Notes: generated by a model from the sequence alone, not told the origin. 51,554 nucleotides of DNA from F23-B02 sp963613665 (GCA_963613665.1 CAVEAL010000016.1:1-51554), one strand, 5' to 3'; shown: positions 6,437 to 15,325, counted from the first letter of the stretch. Numbers and translations are program-made.

Positions 6437-7588
6437 GTGACGCATATCAACAGACAGAGATACATGGCGGAGCTTTCAAAGCTTCTGGCCTTCATGTTCA
6501 AGGAGGATAAGGAAGATATCCTCGCGCAGTACAATAAGCTGCTGGACGAGGCGGAGGATGAGCAGGCGCTGCTTGAAAGCTTCGGCTCGCCGACAAAGCT
6601 CGCCGTTACGATCTCCCGGACCTATAAGCGCTCCGAGCGCAAGCTCGCAGTCGAGGCCGATTCCAAAAGCGATAAGCCGGAGGCCGAGCACCTGGTCGTA
6701 ACTCCCGTAAAAAAGGACAAAGAAAAGGAAAAACCGCAGGTCATTGATACAGGACTTTCGTATGCGGATATAATCGAGGAGATACGCCGTGAGAAGGCTG
6801 CCGAGGAGGGCGTGGAGTACAAGCCCATGTTCTTCAACGAGCCGGAGCAGCCTGCGGCCGAAGAAGAGACCCCGGCCGGGGAAACTGCCGAGGAAGCCGC
6901 CGCTGCGGAGACGGCAGAGCCTGCTCCGGCAGAGGAAACTCCCGAAGAGGAAGCGGCCGAAGAGCCCGTGCAGGACGAAGCCGCCGATGGAACCGAAGCC
7001 GGGACCGGGGAAACGGTTACAGAAGAAGCTGCCGATGAGCCTCCCGCCGAGGAGGAGACCGTGGCCGAAGAAGCCGAAGAAGAAGCCGTGGCAGAGCCGG
7101 AAGAAGCGGCAGAGCCTGTTTCGACAGAGGAGGCTCCCGAAGAAGAAGCGGCCGAAGAGCCCGAGAGTGAAGAAAAAGAGCCGGAAGCCGAGCTCGTTTT
7201 TGAAGAACCTGTCAGCGAAGAACCGGAGACGGAGGAGCAGACGATATATAAGACAAATGTTGCGCTGCTTATCCTGTATCTTATCTTTGCGATACCCATA
7301 GGCCTTGTGCTTCTTGCCCTGTCGGTCGCACTTACGGTTGCGCTGCTGGGGCTTGGCGTTCTGATCATAGCGCTCGCCGCAAAGATCATGGCCTTCGCGT
7401 TCTCGTCGCTTGTTATATTTGCCGATATAATGCTGTGCGCAGGAGCTATGCTTATCGCTTTCGCCGCCGCGCTTGTTCTGCTGTGGCTGGGTATACTCAT
7501 GCTTGTATGCGGAATAAAGGGCGTTGCCGGCGGCGTCGTGTCGCTCGGAAGGAAGCTCTGCGTCAAGGAGGTGGCCGTCAATGGATAA
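6437..7588 (+). CDS. HAAS/DUF1700-like N-terminus, Glu-Pro-Ala-rich linker and membrane C-terminus
   Basis: The protein has about 380 residues. Residues 1-80 resemble the alpha-helical HAAS (DUF1700) signalling domain: NRQRYMAELSKLL, then acidic helices and a conserved FGSP. Residues of about 130-270 are an extreme low-complexity stretch of Glu, Ala and Pro, and four hydrophobic segments follow between about 278 and 370. The GTG at 6437 is part of the Shine-Dalgarno GGAGGTGA (6433-6440). The in-frame ATC at 6446 has ideal spacing and matches the expected family N-terminus, so initiation may be at AUC; ATG at 6464 is the fallback. It overlaps the next gene by 8 bases. HAAS proteins usually accompany PadR regulators, but none is here. 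The function is unknown. Confidence 0.75.
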   Translation: MTHINRQRYMAELSKLLAFMFKEDKEDILAQYNKLLDEAEDEQALLESFGSPTKLAVTISRTYKRSERKLAVEADSKSDKPEAEHLVVTPVKKDKEKEKPQVIDTGLSYADIIEEIRREKAAEEGVEYKPMFFNEPEQPAAEEETPAGETAEEAAAAETAEPAPAEETPEEEAAEEPVQDEAADGTEAGTGETVTEEAADEPPAEEETVAEEAEEEAVAEPEEAAEPVSTEEAPEEEAAEEPESEEKEPEAELVFEEPVSEEPETEEQTIYKTNVALLILYLIFAIPIGLVLLALSVALTVALLGLGVLIIALAAKIMAFAFSSLVIFADIMLCAGAMLIAFAAALVLLWLGILMLVCGIKGVAGGVVSLGRKLCVKEVAVNG

Positions 7589-7772
7589 AGCGTGGAAGAT
7601 CGTATCTACCGTTGCGCTGATTGCACTCGTTCTGGGTGCGCTGTGCATCCTCGCGGGCATCGTGACGGGCGGAGACACGCAGAGAATAAGGGATATTTTC
7701 TTTGCGTCCTACGATGTTGAGGACAAGATAAATGCATTGAGATCGGCAATGGGCATCATGCCGCTGAAATGA
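7581..7772 (+). CDS. Small single-helix membrane protein (63 aa)
   Basis: This short gene starts at ATG 7581 inside the end of the upstream gene (8-base overlap), with AAGGAGG eight bases before the start, so it is probably translationally coupled. The product has one transmembrane segment at about residues 8-30 (STVALIALVLGALCILAGIV) and a charged tail (QRIRDIFFASYDVEDKINAL). It is probably a partner of the preceding membrane protein. I do not recognise the family. Confidence 0.7.
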   Translation: MDKAWKIVSTVALIALVLGALCILAGIVTGGDTQRIRDIFFASYDVEDKINALRSAMGIMPLK

Positions 7773-7774
7773 AC

Positions 7775-7807
7775 AGCAGGGACGGTACAGACCGTCCTTG
7801 CTTTTTT
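7775..7807 (+). terminator. Rho-independent terminator
   Basis: Arms AGCAGGGACGGT (7775-7786) and ACCGTCCTTGCT (7791-7802) with a 4-base loop and six Ts close the two-gene operon. Confidence 0.85.
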
Positions 7808-7855
7808 ATACATAAAGATATTCAATTCGGTTACAAAATTGTTTATTAAGCCCCC

Positions 7856-7884
7856 TTTTCAAACGGACGCATATTTGATATAAT
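7856..7884 (+). promoter_or_regulatory. Extended -10 promoter of prs
   Basis: TATAAT (7879-7884) is preceded by TGA, giving the extended -10 form TGnTATAAT. The -35 at 7856-7861 (TTTTCA) is weak. The leader to the ATG is about 65 bases and ends in GAGAGGA. Confidence 0.65.
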
Positions 7885-7956
7885 CACATGGATAAAGATA
7901 CTGGGGCAAAAGCCCGGTCTGCGGAAAATAAATAAACACAGAGAGGACGATCAAAA

Positions 7957-8919
7957 ATGATTTCACACGGCAAGGAGATAAAGGTTTTCTCCGGCAACTC
8001 CAATCCCAAGCTTGCACAGCAGATATGCAACCAGCTTTTCAAAAACCTCGGTGACTGCAGCTGCTCGCACTTTGCCGACGGCGAGTGCTCGATATCCGTT
8101 CACGAGCCTGTCCGCGGCGCCGACGTTTTCATAGTTCAGTCTACCAGCAAGCCCGTTAACGACAACCTTATGGAGCTGCTCGTTATGATCGATGCGATGC
8201 GCAGAGCATCGGCAGGCAGAATCACCGCCGTTATCCCGTATTTCGGCTATGCCCGTCAGGACCGCAAGGCCAAGAGCCGCGATCCCATCTCCGCAAAGCT
8301 CGTTGCAAACCTTATCACCGCCGCAGGTGCCGACCGTGTTCTGACCATGGATCTCCATGCGGCCCAGATCCAGGGCTTTTTTGATATCCCCGTTGACAAT
8401 CTTTTCGGCGCTCCTCTCTTTGCAAAGCATTACATCGACATTTACGGTAAGGGAAACGAGGACATCATGGTCGTATCCCCCGATGTCGGCAGCACGGCCC
8501 GCGCGCGCAACTTCTCGCTGAAGCTCGGCTGCAACATGGCGATAGTCGATAAGCGCCGCGAGAAGGCGAACCAGTCCGAGGTCATGAACATCATCGGCAA
8601 CGTCGAGGGCAAGACCTGCATCCTGCTCGACGACATGGTCGATACCGCAGGCTCCCTGTGCGGCGCAGCCAAGGCGATCTTCGAGATCGGCGGTGCCAAG
8701 GAGGTCTATGCCTGCGCCAGCCACGGCGTTCTTTCGGGACCTGCGATCGAGCGCATCGAAAACAGCTGCATCAAGGAGCTGCTGCTGCTCGATACCATTC
8801 CGTATCCCGAAAACGCACAGGTCTGCGAAAAGATCAAGTATATGTCCGTTGCGCCGGTGTTTGCCGAGGCTATCCAGCGCGTTTACGAGGAGATATCCAT
8901 CTCCAACCTGTTTGAGTAA
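7957..8919 (+). CDS. prs: Ribose-phosphate pyrophosphokinase (PRPP synthase)
   Basis: This 320-residue enzyme makes PRPP from ribose 5-phosphate and ATP, feeding purine, pyrimidine, histidine and NAD synthesis. The class I signatures are present: the ATP-binding FGYARQDRKAKSR near residue 90-104, the metal-binding TMDLHAAQIQGFF near 130 and the PRPP loop CILLDDMVDTAGS near 222-235. The catalytic Lys/Arg stretch VDKRREKANQ lies near 197. Ile is encoded largely by ATC, unlike the ATA-rich neighbours, as expected for a highly expressed gene. It starts an apparent prs-pth pair with one base between stop and start. Confidence 0.95.
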   Translation: MISHGKEIKVFSGNSNPKLAQQICNQLFKNLGDCSCSHFADGECSISVHEPVRGADVFIVQSTSKPVNDNLMELLVMIDAMRRASAGRITAVIPYFGYARQDRKAKSRDPISAKLVANLITAAGADRVLTMDLHAAQIQGFFDIPVDNLFGAPLFAKHYIDIYGKGNEDIMVVSPDVGSTARARNFSLKLGCNMAIVDKRREKANQSEVMNIIGNVEGKTCILLDDMVDTAGSLCGAAKAIFEIGGAKEVYACASHGVLSGPAIERIENSCIKELLLLDTIPYPENAQVCEKIKYMSVAPVFAEAIQRVYEEISISNLFE

Positions 8920-8920
8920 A

Positions 8921-9514
8921 ATGTTCTTCTCCAAAGGCGGAGCCGAGTGGATCGTCGCATTCCTCGGCAATCCCGGACTGAAATATAACGGAACAAGGCA
9001 TAACGCAGGGTTCATGACGGCCGACGCAATGGAAAAGAAGCTCGGCGTGAGCATAAACAAAATGCGCTTCAAGGCGCTGACGCAGACTGTCGAGCTCGGC
9101 TCGCACAAGGTGCTGCTGATGAAGCCGCAGACGTATATGAACCTGTCCGGCGACGCGATAGCCCAGGCGGCCAAGTTCTATAAGGTGCCGCCGGAGCGCG
9201 TTATCGTCGTGTCCGACGAAACGGCGCTGCCGATAGGCAGGCTCCGCATCCGGCGCGGCGGCTCGGCGGGAGGACACAACGGCCTCAAGAGCATCATCGC
9301 CCGGCTCGGAACGGATCAGTTCCCGCGCATCAGGCTCGGTGTCGGTGCTCCGCCGCACCCGGATTACGATATGGCCGACTGGGTACTTGCCGCATTCAGG
9401 GGGCAGGACGCCGCCGACATGGAGACTGCCGCGAAAAAAGCGGCCGATGCCGTCGAGTGCTATATCACGGAGGGCGCGGAAAGAGCGATGAATAAGTATA
9501 ACACAAGGGGTTAG
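8921..9514 (+). CDS. pth: Peptidyl-tRNA hydrolase
   Basis: This 197-residue enzyme releases peptides from prematurely dropped peptidyl-tRNA. FLGNPGLKYNGTRHNAGF near residue 13-31 contains the conserved Asn and the catalytic His. KPQTYMNLSG follows near 68, SDETALPIGRLRIR near 94 (the Asp that orients the catalytic His) and GGSAGGHNGLKSI near 108-120. The ATG at 8921 follows the prs stop by one base, so it is read from the same transcript. A longer in-frame opening upstream lies wholly inside prs and is not used. The prs-pth order is common in Firmicutes. Confidence 0.93.
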   Translation: MFFSKGGAEWIVAFLGNPGLKYNGTRHNAGFMTADAMEKKLGVSINKMRFKALTQTVELGSHKVLLMKPQTYMNLSGDAIAQAAKFYKVPPERVIVVSDETALPIGRLRIRRGGSAGGHNGLKSIIARLGTDQFPRIRLGVGAPPHPDYDMADWVLAAFRGQDAADMETAAKKAADAVECYITEGAERAMNKYNTRG

Positions 9515-9605
9515 TCATACCCTGTGCAATGACGGCAGGGGGCCTTGGCACTTTGCCGCCATTTTGCTGTTTGGCATAAAAGAATGTTCAGAAAGGACGG
9601 ATGAC

Positions 9606-10799
9606 ATGAAGAAAAGCTGCATAGCAATGCTCCTTGCCGGAGGTCAGGGCTCGAGGCTTTACGCCCTTACGCAGGACGTGGCAAAGCCCAACATGCCTTT
9701 CGGCGGCAAATACCGCATAATTGATTTCCCTCTGTCAAACTGTGCAAATTCCGGAATAGACACCGTGGGCGTACTCACGCAGTACCGACCGCTCCAGCTC
9801 AACAGCTACATAGGCGGAGGACAGCCCTGGGATCTTGACTCGACAGACGGCGGTGTGTTCATTCTTCCGCCGTACCAGAGCGCCGGCGAGACGGGCTCGT
9901 GGTTCTCCGGCACGGCAAACGCCATATATCAGAACATCGGCTTTATAGAGATGTACGATCCCGATAATGTGCTTATCCTCTCGGGCGACCACATCTATAA
10001 AATGGACTACTCGAAGATGCTGCGCGAGCATATCGAAAAGGATGCCGCCTGCACGATAGCCGTTTTGCAGGTCTCTATGGAGGAGGCGACCCGCTTCGGC
10101 ATCATGAACCTCGGCGAGGACGGCTATGTTGAGCAGTTCGAGGAAAAGCCAAGGCAGCCCAAGAGCGATCTTGCGTCCATGGGCATATACATATTTAATT
10201 GGAAAAAGCTCCGCAAGTACCTGATCGAGGACGAGAACGACCCGAGCTCGAGCAAGGACTTCGGCAAGAATATAATCCCTAACATGCTCGCCGCCGGCGA
10301 AAAGCTCTGGCCGTACCGCTTTGACGGCTACTGGCGCGATGTCGGCACGATAACGAGCCTGTGGGACGCGAACATGGATATGCTGTCCACGACGCTTATA
10401 AACCTCTATGATCCGAGCTGGCCGATACGCTCGAGAAGCGTTGCGCAGCCGCCGCACTATGTCGGCTCTGCCGCGAAGGTCGTGCACTCTATCGTTACCG
10501 AGGGCTGCACGATAGAGGGCGAGGTCGAAAACTCCGTGCTCTCGTCGTCGGCGGTGGTCGAAAAGGACGCAAAGGTGCTCTATTCGGTGCTGATGCCCGG
10601 CGCGAAGGTCGAGAGCGGCGCAACGGTGGAATACGCGATAATCGGCGAGCAGACCGTCATTCATTCGGGCGCACATGTCGGAGCTCCGCCCGACGGAAGC
10701 GATGCCTGGGGCGTTGCGACCTGCGGCCCGAGGATAGATATAAGAGAAAACGCCTGCGTAAAAGCGGGGGCCATGATATATAAGAGCGAGGAGGTCTGA
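9606..10799 (+). CDS. glgC: Glucose-1-phosphate adenylyltransferase catalytic subunit
   Basis: This 397-residue protein makes ADP-glucose, the glycogen precursor. The pyrophosphorylase loop AMLLAGGQGSRLYALT (near residue 8-22) is intact, KPNMPFGGKYRIIDFPLSN follows, and LSGDHIYKMDY near 130 carries the catalytic Asp; VEQFEEKP near 175 binds glucose 1-phosphate. The C-terminal part (from about 290) is a left-handed beta-helix with hexapeptide-like repeats. The start is ATG 9606 with GAAAGGA upstream. It is followed after two bases by glgD, the usual Firmicutes GlgC/GlgD heteromer. A weak hairpin lies in the 91 bases after pth, so a separate promoter is not excluded. Confidence 0.95.
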   Translation: MKKSCIAMLLAGGQGSRLYALTQDVAKPNMPFGGKYRIIDFPLSNCANSGIDTVGVLTQYRPLQLNSYIGGGQPWDLDSTDGGVFILPPYQSAGETGSWFSGTANAIYQNIGFIEMYDPDNVLILSGDHIYKMDYSKMLREHIEKDAACTIAVLQVSMEEATRFGIMNLGEDGYVEQFEEKPRQPKSDLASMGIYIFNWKKLRKYLIEDENDPSSSKDFGKNIIPNMLAAGEKLWPYRFDGYWRDVGTITSLWDANMDMLSTTLINLYDPSWPIRSRSVAQPPHYVGSAAKVVHSIVTEGCTIEGEVENSVLSSSAVVEKDAKVLYSVLMPGAKVESGATVEYAIIGEQTVIHSGAHVGAPPDGSDAWGVATCGPRIDIRENACVKAGAMIYKSEEV

Positions 10800-10801
10800 A
10801 A

Positions 10802-11914
10802 ATGAGCGATTTTCACGGAATAATCTTTGCTTACGGTGCAGTGCCCGAGCTGGGTGAGCTTGTCCGCCGCCGTACGGCGTCCTCGCTTCCGTTCTGCGGA
10901 AGATACAGACTTATCGACTTTGCACTGTCGTCACTCATGAACGCGGGAATACACGATGTCGGCGTTATCATGCGCCGCGACTATCAGTCGCTTCTTGACC
11001 ACCTTGCAAGCGGCAAGGACTGGGACATGGGGCGCAGGATAGGCGGTCTGCGCATGCTGCCTCCGTTCGGCCTGCCGGAGTACCACAGGGGAGATTATAA
11101 CGGCACGATAGAGGCGCTCAACGCCGTGTCTACCTATATAAACGACATAAACGCAAAGTATATCGTAATGATGCACGGCAACACGGCGGCAAATATAGAC
11201 CTGCGCGCGGCGATACGCAGCCACCTTGAATCGGGTGCGGAGATAAGCGCCATATGTACCTATACTACGCCCGACTACAGGCATCACCGCTATATCGTCG
11301 ATGACGACGGCTTTGCGCGCGGCATGATCTTCAACCAGACCGCCGCCGGAGAGGGTGCGGCCTCGCTTGAAGCGTATATAATATCAAAGCAGCTGCTGCT
11401 GGATATGATGAACGCCTGCGCCGCATCAAACCGCTATCACTTCCACCGCGATGCGATAGCCGATTATCTTGCCGCAGGAGGACGGATGAACGTGTTCTTC
11501 CACCGCGGCTACGGCAAGCGCATCATGAGCACCGAGGCATATTTCATGGCGAATATGGATATGCTCTCGGCGGAAAACCGCGCAGAGCTCTTCCCGCCCG
11601 AGCGCCCGGTGCGCACAAAGACCCACGAAGATGTCAGCACTTATTACGCCGAGGGCTCGAGCGCAAAAAACAGCCTCGTTGCCGACGGCTGCATAATAGA
11701 AGGCGAGATCGAAAACTGCATCGTCTCCTCCGATGTACGCATACACAAGGGAGCGAAGCTCTCCGGCTGCGTGCTCATGCGCGGAACGGAGATAGGCGAG
11801 GGCGTTATCATGAAAAACGTCGTTGCCGACAAGCTGTCGAGCGTCTCGCCGTTCCAGACCATAATGGGCAGCGAAAAGCTGCCGGTAGTGCTTCCGAAGG
11901 GCACGGAAATCTAA
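10802..11914 (+). CDS. glgD: GlgD, non-catalytic ADP-glucose pyrophosphorylase subunit
   Basis: This 370-residue GlgC paralogue lies immediately downstream of glgC. The catalytic loop is degenerate: the position of GGQGSRL in GlgC reads AYGAVPEL here, and the Asp of SGDH is replaced (VMMHGNTAANID). FCGRYRLIDFALSSLMNAG keeps the fold. Known GlgD proteins do not catalyse alone but raise the activity or affinity of GlgC. A C-terminal beta-helix region with repeated V/I hexads is visible (DGCIIEGEIENCIVSSDV). It is read in the same transcript as glgC and glgP. Confidence 0.93.
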   Translation: MSDFHGIIFAYGAVPELGELVRRRTASSLPFCGRYRLIDFALSSLMNAGIHDVGVIMRRDYQSLLDHLASGKDWDMGRRIGGLRMLPPFGLPEYHRGDYNGTIEALNAVSTYINDINAKYIVMMHGNTAANIDLRAAIRSHLESGAEISAICTYTTPDYRHHRYIVDDDGFARGMIFNQTAAGEGAASLEAYIISKQLLLDMMNACAASNRYHFHRDAIADYLAAGGRMNVFFHRGYGKRIMSTEAYFMANMDMLSAENRAELFPPERPVRTKTHEDVSTYYAEGSSAKNSLVADGCIIEGEIENCIVSSDVRIHKGAKLSGCVLMRGTEIGEGVIMKNVVADKLSSVSPFQTIMGSEKLPVVLPKGTEI

Positions 11915-11930
11915 GGAGTTAAGCAAAAAT

Positions 11931-14339
11931 ATGTTCAAAAGCCAGATCTCACGCGACGAGGTGCGCAGCGCAATAGAGGATAAGCTCTGCGCGCACTTCG
12001 CCGTAACCGCAAAGACCGCGACCGACGATCAGGTGTTTCAGGCAAGCGCCATCGTCATACGCGAGATAATGAGCAGACTGCTCGCCGCCGAGGAAACAAG
12101 ATGCCCCGAGCGCGAGGTACACTATCTGTCCATGGAATTTCTCATGGGGCGCAGCCTCATGAAAAACGCATTCAACCTCGGCATAGCCGATGCGCTCACC
12201 GGCGCACTGAGCGACCTCGGACGAAACGCCTCGGATATATTCGAGGCCGAAAACGACGCAGGCCTCGGCAACGGCGGCCTCGGCAGGCTCGCCGCCTGCT
12301 ATATGGATTCGCTGGCAACGCTCGGCATTCCGGCAACGGGCTACTCGCTGTGCTATGAACTGGGCATTTTCCGCCAGAAGATCGTTGACGGCAGGCAGAC
12401 CGAGGTGGCCGACGACTGGCGCAGTGCCGCCGAAAGCTGGCTGGTGCCGCGCAACGACGAAGCCGTCGAGGTGCGCTTCGGCGGAACCATCTCCCCGCGC
12501 TGGGACAGCTTCGGAAGGTACCACGCCGAGCACACCGGCTATCAGACCGTCACCGCCGTTCCGCGCGATATGCTCATAGCCGGCTACGGCGGCAGCGAGG
12601 TAAATATCCTGCGCCTGTGGGACGCACGGAGCACGAGCGCGCTTGACATGTACCTGTTTTCCGAGGGCGAGTATGTAAAGAGCCTCGAGCAGCGCACGAT
12701 GAGCGAGGTCATCACCAAGGTGCTGTACCCCGCCGACGATCATCTCGAGGGCAAGACACTGCGCTTGAAGCAGCAGTATTTCTTCCTCTCGGCAACTGCG
12801 CAGTCGATCATCAAGACCCACATGAAGCGCTTCGGCGACATAAAGAGCTTTTCAAAGCACCACGCGATACAGATAAACGACACTCATCCGGCGCTCGTTA
12901 TACCGGAGCTCATGCGCATCATGATGGACGATTACGGCCTCGGCTGGGATGAGGCGTGGGAGCTGGTGAGCGCGTCGGTCGCGTACACCAACCACACCGT
13001 CATGAGCGAGGCGCTCGAAAAATGGCCGCAGGATCTCGTGCAGACGCTGCTGCCGCGCGTGTGGGAGATACTGTGCGAGATAAACCGCCGCTGGTGCGAG
13101 CATCTTGTGGAGAAGTTCGGAAACAGCGAAAAGGTCGGCAAGAACCTCATCATCCGCGACGGACAGGTGCACATGGCAAACCTCTGCCTTGCAGCCTGCT
13201 ATAAGATAAACGGCGTCTCCGGCCTGCACGGAGAGATACTCAGGACCGATCTGTTCAAGGACATCTGCCAGCTCCGCCCGGAGCGCTTTACCTACGTCAC
13301 CAACGGCATCGACCACCGCCGCTGGCTTGCGCAGATAAACCCGCGCCTGCACGGCCTTGTCGGCGAACTTCTGGAGAGCGACGACTACCTCACAAAGCCG
13401 GAAAAGCTCATCGGACTTCTTGACTATGCCGAAAATGCCGACGTTCAGCGCCGTGTCAACGAGATAAAGCGCCTGAACAAATACGATTTTGCAAAGTTCC
13501 TCGCCAGAAACGACGGCTTTGCCCTTGACCCCGACGCGATACTCGACGTTCAGGTAAAGCGCCTGCACGAGTACAAGCGCCAGCTTTTGTGCGCGATGCT
13601 CATAACGCGCCTGCAAATGCAGATCCACGAGAACCCCAATGCCGAGTTTACGCCGCGATCCTTCGTGTTCGGAGCGAAGGCCGCCGCGGGCTACTACACC
13701 GCAAAGCGCATCATCGAGCTTATCTGCTCGCTTGCTGACGATATAGCCCGCGACCCGCTGTGCAGGGGCAAGCTCCAGGTCTGCTTCATGGAAAACTACC
13801 GCGTATCGGCAGCGGAAGCGCTTATGCCCGCGGCTCAGGTATCCGAGCAGATATCCACGGCAGGCAAGGAGGCCTCCGGCACGGGCAACATGAAGCTCAT
13901 GCTCAACGGCGCCGTGACCATCGGTACGCTCGACGGCGCGAACGTCGAGATGTACGAGCGCCTCGGCGATAGGAACATGTTCCTGTTCGGACTCAGGACC
14001 GACGAGGTCAACGCACTCAAGGCCACGGGCTACGATCCCCAGCGTTATGCACGCGAGGACGCGGAGCTCGGTGCGGTGCTTGACAGGATAAGCCGCGGCT
14101 TTGCCGACGGCAGGAGCTATTCCGATCTTGTCTCGAACCTGCTGTACAAGGGCGATCCGTATATGCTCTGTGCGGATTACCGTGATTACGTCAACACTCA
14201 CGACAGAATGTACTCGGTCATCTCCGATCCGGCCGAGCGTGCACGGCTGTCGATAACAAACACTGCCGAGGCCGGCATATTCGCCGCCGACCGTGCGATA
14301 AGAGAATATGCGGAGGGCATATGGGGAATAAGACTGTAG
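11931..14339 (+). CDS. glgP: Glycogen/maltodextrin phosphorylase
   Basis: This 802-residue GT35 enzyme removes glucose 1-phosphate from the non-reducing ends of glycogen. The PLP-binding Lys is in ASGTGNMKLMLNGA near residue 655. Substrate motifs include NDAGLGNGGLGRLAACYMDS near 107-127, THPALVIPELMR near 320 and QVKRLHEYKRQ near 545. Its length is usual for bacterial GlgP. Synthesis (glgC/D) and breakdown (glgP) genes share one cluster, but no glycogen synthase (glgA) or branching enzyme (glgB) is in the window. It overlaps the downstream kinase by 19 bases. Confidence 0.95.
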   Translation: MFKSQISRDEVRSAIEDKLCAHFAVTAKTATDDQVFQASAIVIREIMSRLLAAEETRCPEREVHYLSMEFLMGRSLMKNAFNLGIADALTGALSDLGRNASDIFEAENDAGLGNGGLGRLAACYMDSLATLGIPATGYSLCYELGIFRQKIVDGRQTEVADDWRSAAESWLVPRNDEAVEVRFGGTISPRWDSFGRYHAEHTGYQTVTAVPRDMLIAGYGGSEVNILRLWDARSTSALDMYLFSEGEYVKSLEQRTMSEVITKVLYPADDHLEGKTLRLKQQYFFLSATAQSIIKTHMKRFGDIKSFSKHHAIQINDTHPALVIPELMRIMMDDYGLGWDEAWELVSASVAYTNHTVMSEALEKWPQDLVQTLLPRVWEILCEINRRWCEHLVEKFGNSEKVGKNLIIRDGQVHMANLCLAACYKINGVSGLHGEILRTDLFKDICQLRPERFTYVTNGIDHRRWLAQINPRLHGLVGELLESDDYLTKPEKLIGLLDYAENADVQRRVNEIKRLNKYDFAKFLARNDGFALDPDAILDVQVKRLHEYKRQLLCAMLITRLQMQIHENPNAEFTPRSFVFGAKAAAGYYTAKRIIELICSLADDIARDPLCRGKLQVCFMENYRVSAAEALMPAAQVSEQISTAGKEASGTGNMKLMLNGAVTIGTLDGANVEMYERLGDRNMFLFGLRTDEVNALKATGYDPQRYAREDAELGAVLDRISRGFADGRSYSDLVSNLLYKGDPYMLCADYRDYVNTHDRMYSVISDPAERARLSITNTAEAGIFAADRAIREYAEGIWGIRL

Positions 14340-15208
14340 TAGTTATAGGCGCTGTCAACATGGATATATGCGGCCGGCCGGATAAGACCCCGCGCATGAA
14401 CGATTCAAACCCCGGGACGGTCTCGTTCGGCGCAGGCGGCGTGGGCAGGAACATTGCGCACAATCTTTGCCTGCTGGGACTTGACGTCAAGTTTGTTGCC
14501 GCCATCGGCGATGACGTTTACGGTGACAGCGTGTACGAAAGCTGCGTTAAGGCCGGCATGGATATGCACCTGAGCCGCCGCATGAGAGGCGGCAGAACGT
14601 CGAGCTATCTTTACGTCACCGACGAAAACGGAGACATGCTCATCGGTGTGTGCGATACGGACATATCCGCGAGCATTACGCCCGAATATCTAAAGGCGCA
14701 TATAAAAGAGATAAATGCGGCCGACGCCGTTGTGTTTGACGCAAACCTCACGCGCGAAACGGTCGCGTGGATCGCGGAAAACGTCACGGCACCCCTGTAC
14801 GCCGATCCCGTGTCCGCCGCCAAGGCAGAGCGTCTCAGGCCCGCTCTGAGTAAGCTCACGGCCTTCAAGCCCAACGAGTTTGAGGCAAAGAGCATGACGA
14901 ATGAAACGACCTCGCTGTTTGCGGCGGAGGCTCTGATGCGCGAGGGCGTCAAAAAGGTGTTCGTTTCTCTCGGCGGCGACGGTATCGTCGCGGCGGAGGG
15001 CGGCGAGATAATAAAGCTTCCGTGCGAAACGACCGAGATCGTAAACTGCACCGGCTGCGGGGATGCCGCCACGGCTGCGATAATCTGGGCGGGAGTGAAC
15101 GGCCTGGGCATAGTCGAGAGCGCGTCGGCCGCCATGAAGGCCGCCGCCATGTGCGCGGCCTGCCCTGAGACTATAAACCCCGAGCTCTGTCCTGAGCTTA
15201 TAAGCTGA
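14321..15208 (+). CDS. PfkB-family carbohydrate/nucleoside kinase
   Basis: This 295-residue ribokinase-fold kinase has the PfkB signature 1 region GAGGVGRNIAHNLCLLG near residue 37-53 and signature 2 near 240-255. Signature 2 reads NCTGCGDAATAA; the anion-hole GxGD and catalytic Asp are kept but the usual TTGAGDAFxAG is altered. NLT..ADPVSAAKA and FKPNEFEA in the middle recall pseudouridine kinase PsuK, though no PsuG glycosidase is nearby. It starts inside glgP, so it belongs to the glycogen transcript, and it may act on a sugar or nucleoside; the substrate is not predictable. A strong terminator follows. Confidence 0.85.
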   Translation: MGNKTVVVIGAVNMDICGRPDKTPRMNDSNPGTVSFGAGGVGRNIAHNLCLLGLDVKFVAAIGDDVYGDSVYESCVKAGMDMHLSRRMRGGRTSSYLYVTDENGDMLIGVCDTDISASITPEYLKAHIKEINAADAVVFDANLTRETVAWIAENVTAPLYADPVSAAKAERLRPALSKLTAFKPNEFEAKSMTNETTSLFAAEALMREGVKKVFVSLGGDGIVAAEGGEIIKLPCETTEIVNCTGCGDAATAAIIWAGVNGLGIVESASAAMKAAAMCAACPETINPELCPELIS

Positions 15209-15211
15209 AAT

Positions 15212-15246
15212 AAAAAATCTGCACCGTATCAGTGCAGATTTTTTTA
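15212..15246 (+). terminator. Terminator of the glg operon
   Basis: AAAAATCTGCAC pairs with GTGCAGATTTTT across an 8-base loop, followed by more Ts. It closes glgC-glgD-glgP-pfkB. Confidence 0.88.
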
Positions 15247-15325
15247 TGTAAACCACACGATGCGGCAGACTTTGCACGTCCGGCAGTGTAAGTTCTTCAT
15301 ATACTTATGTGTAGGAGGTACACTT

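Noticed and set aside
7020..7240. Tandem DNA repeat or CRISPR-like array in the GAA/GCC-rich stretch
   Set aside because: There is no fixed repeat unit or spacer; it is low-complexity coding sequence kept in frame.
6476..7678. A 400-codon open frame opposite the Glu-Pro-Ala-rich gene
   Set aside because: Its Phe/Gly/Leu/Arg repeats are the direct mirror of GAA/GCC repeats on the coding strand.
8693..8920. A longer N-terminus for pth
   Set aside because: The extension lies wholly within prs and is Arg/Ser/Cys-rich shadow sequence; ATG 8921 directly follows the prs stop and gives the normal Pth length.
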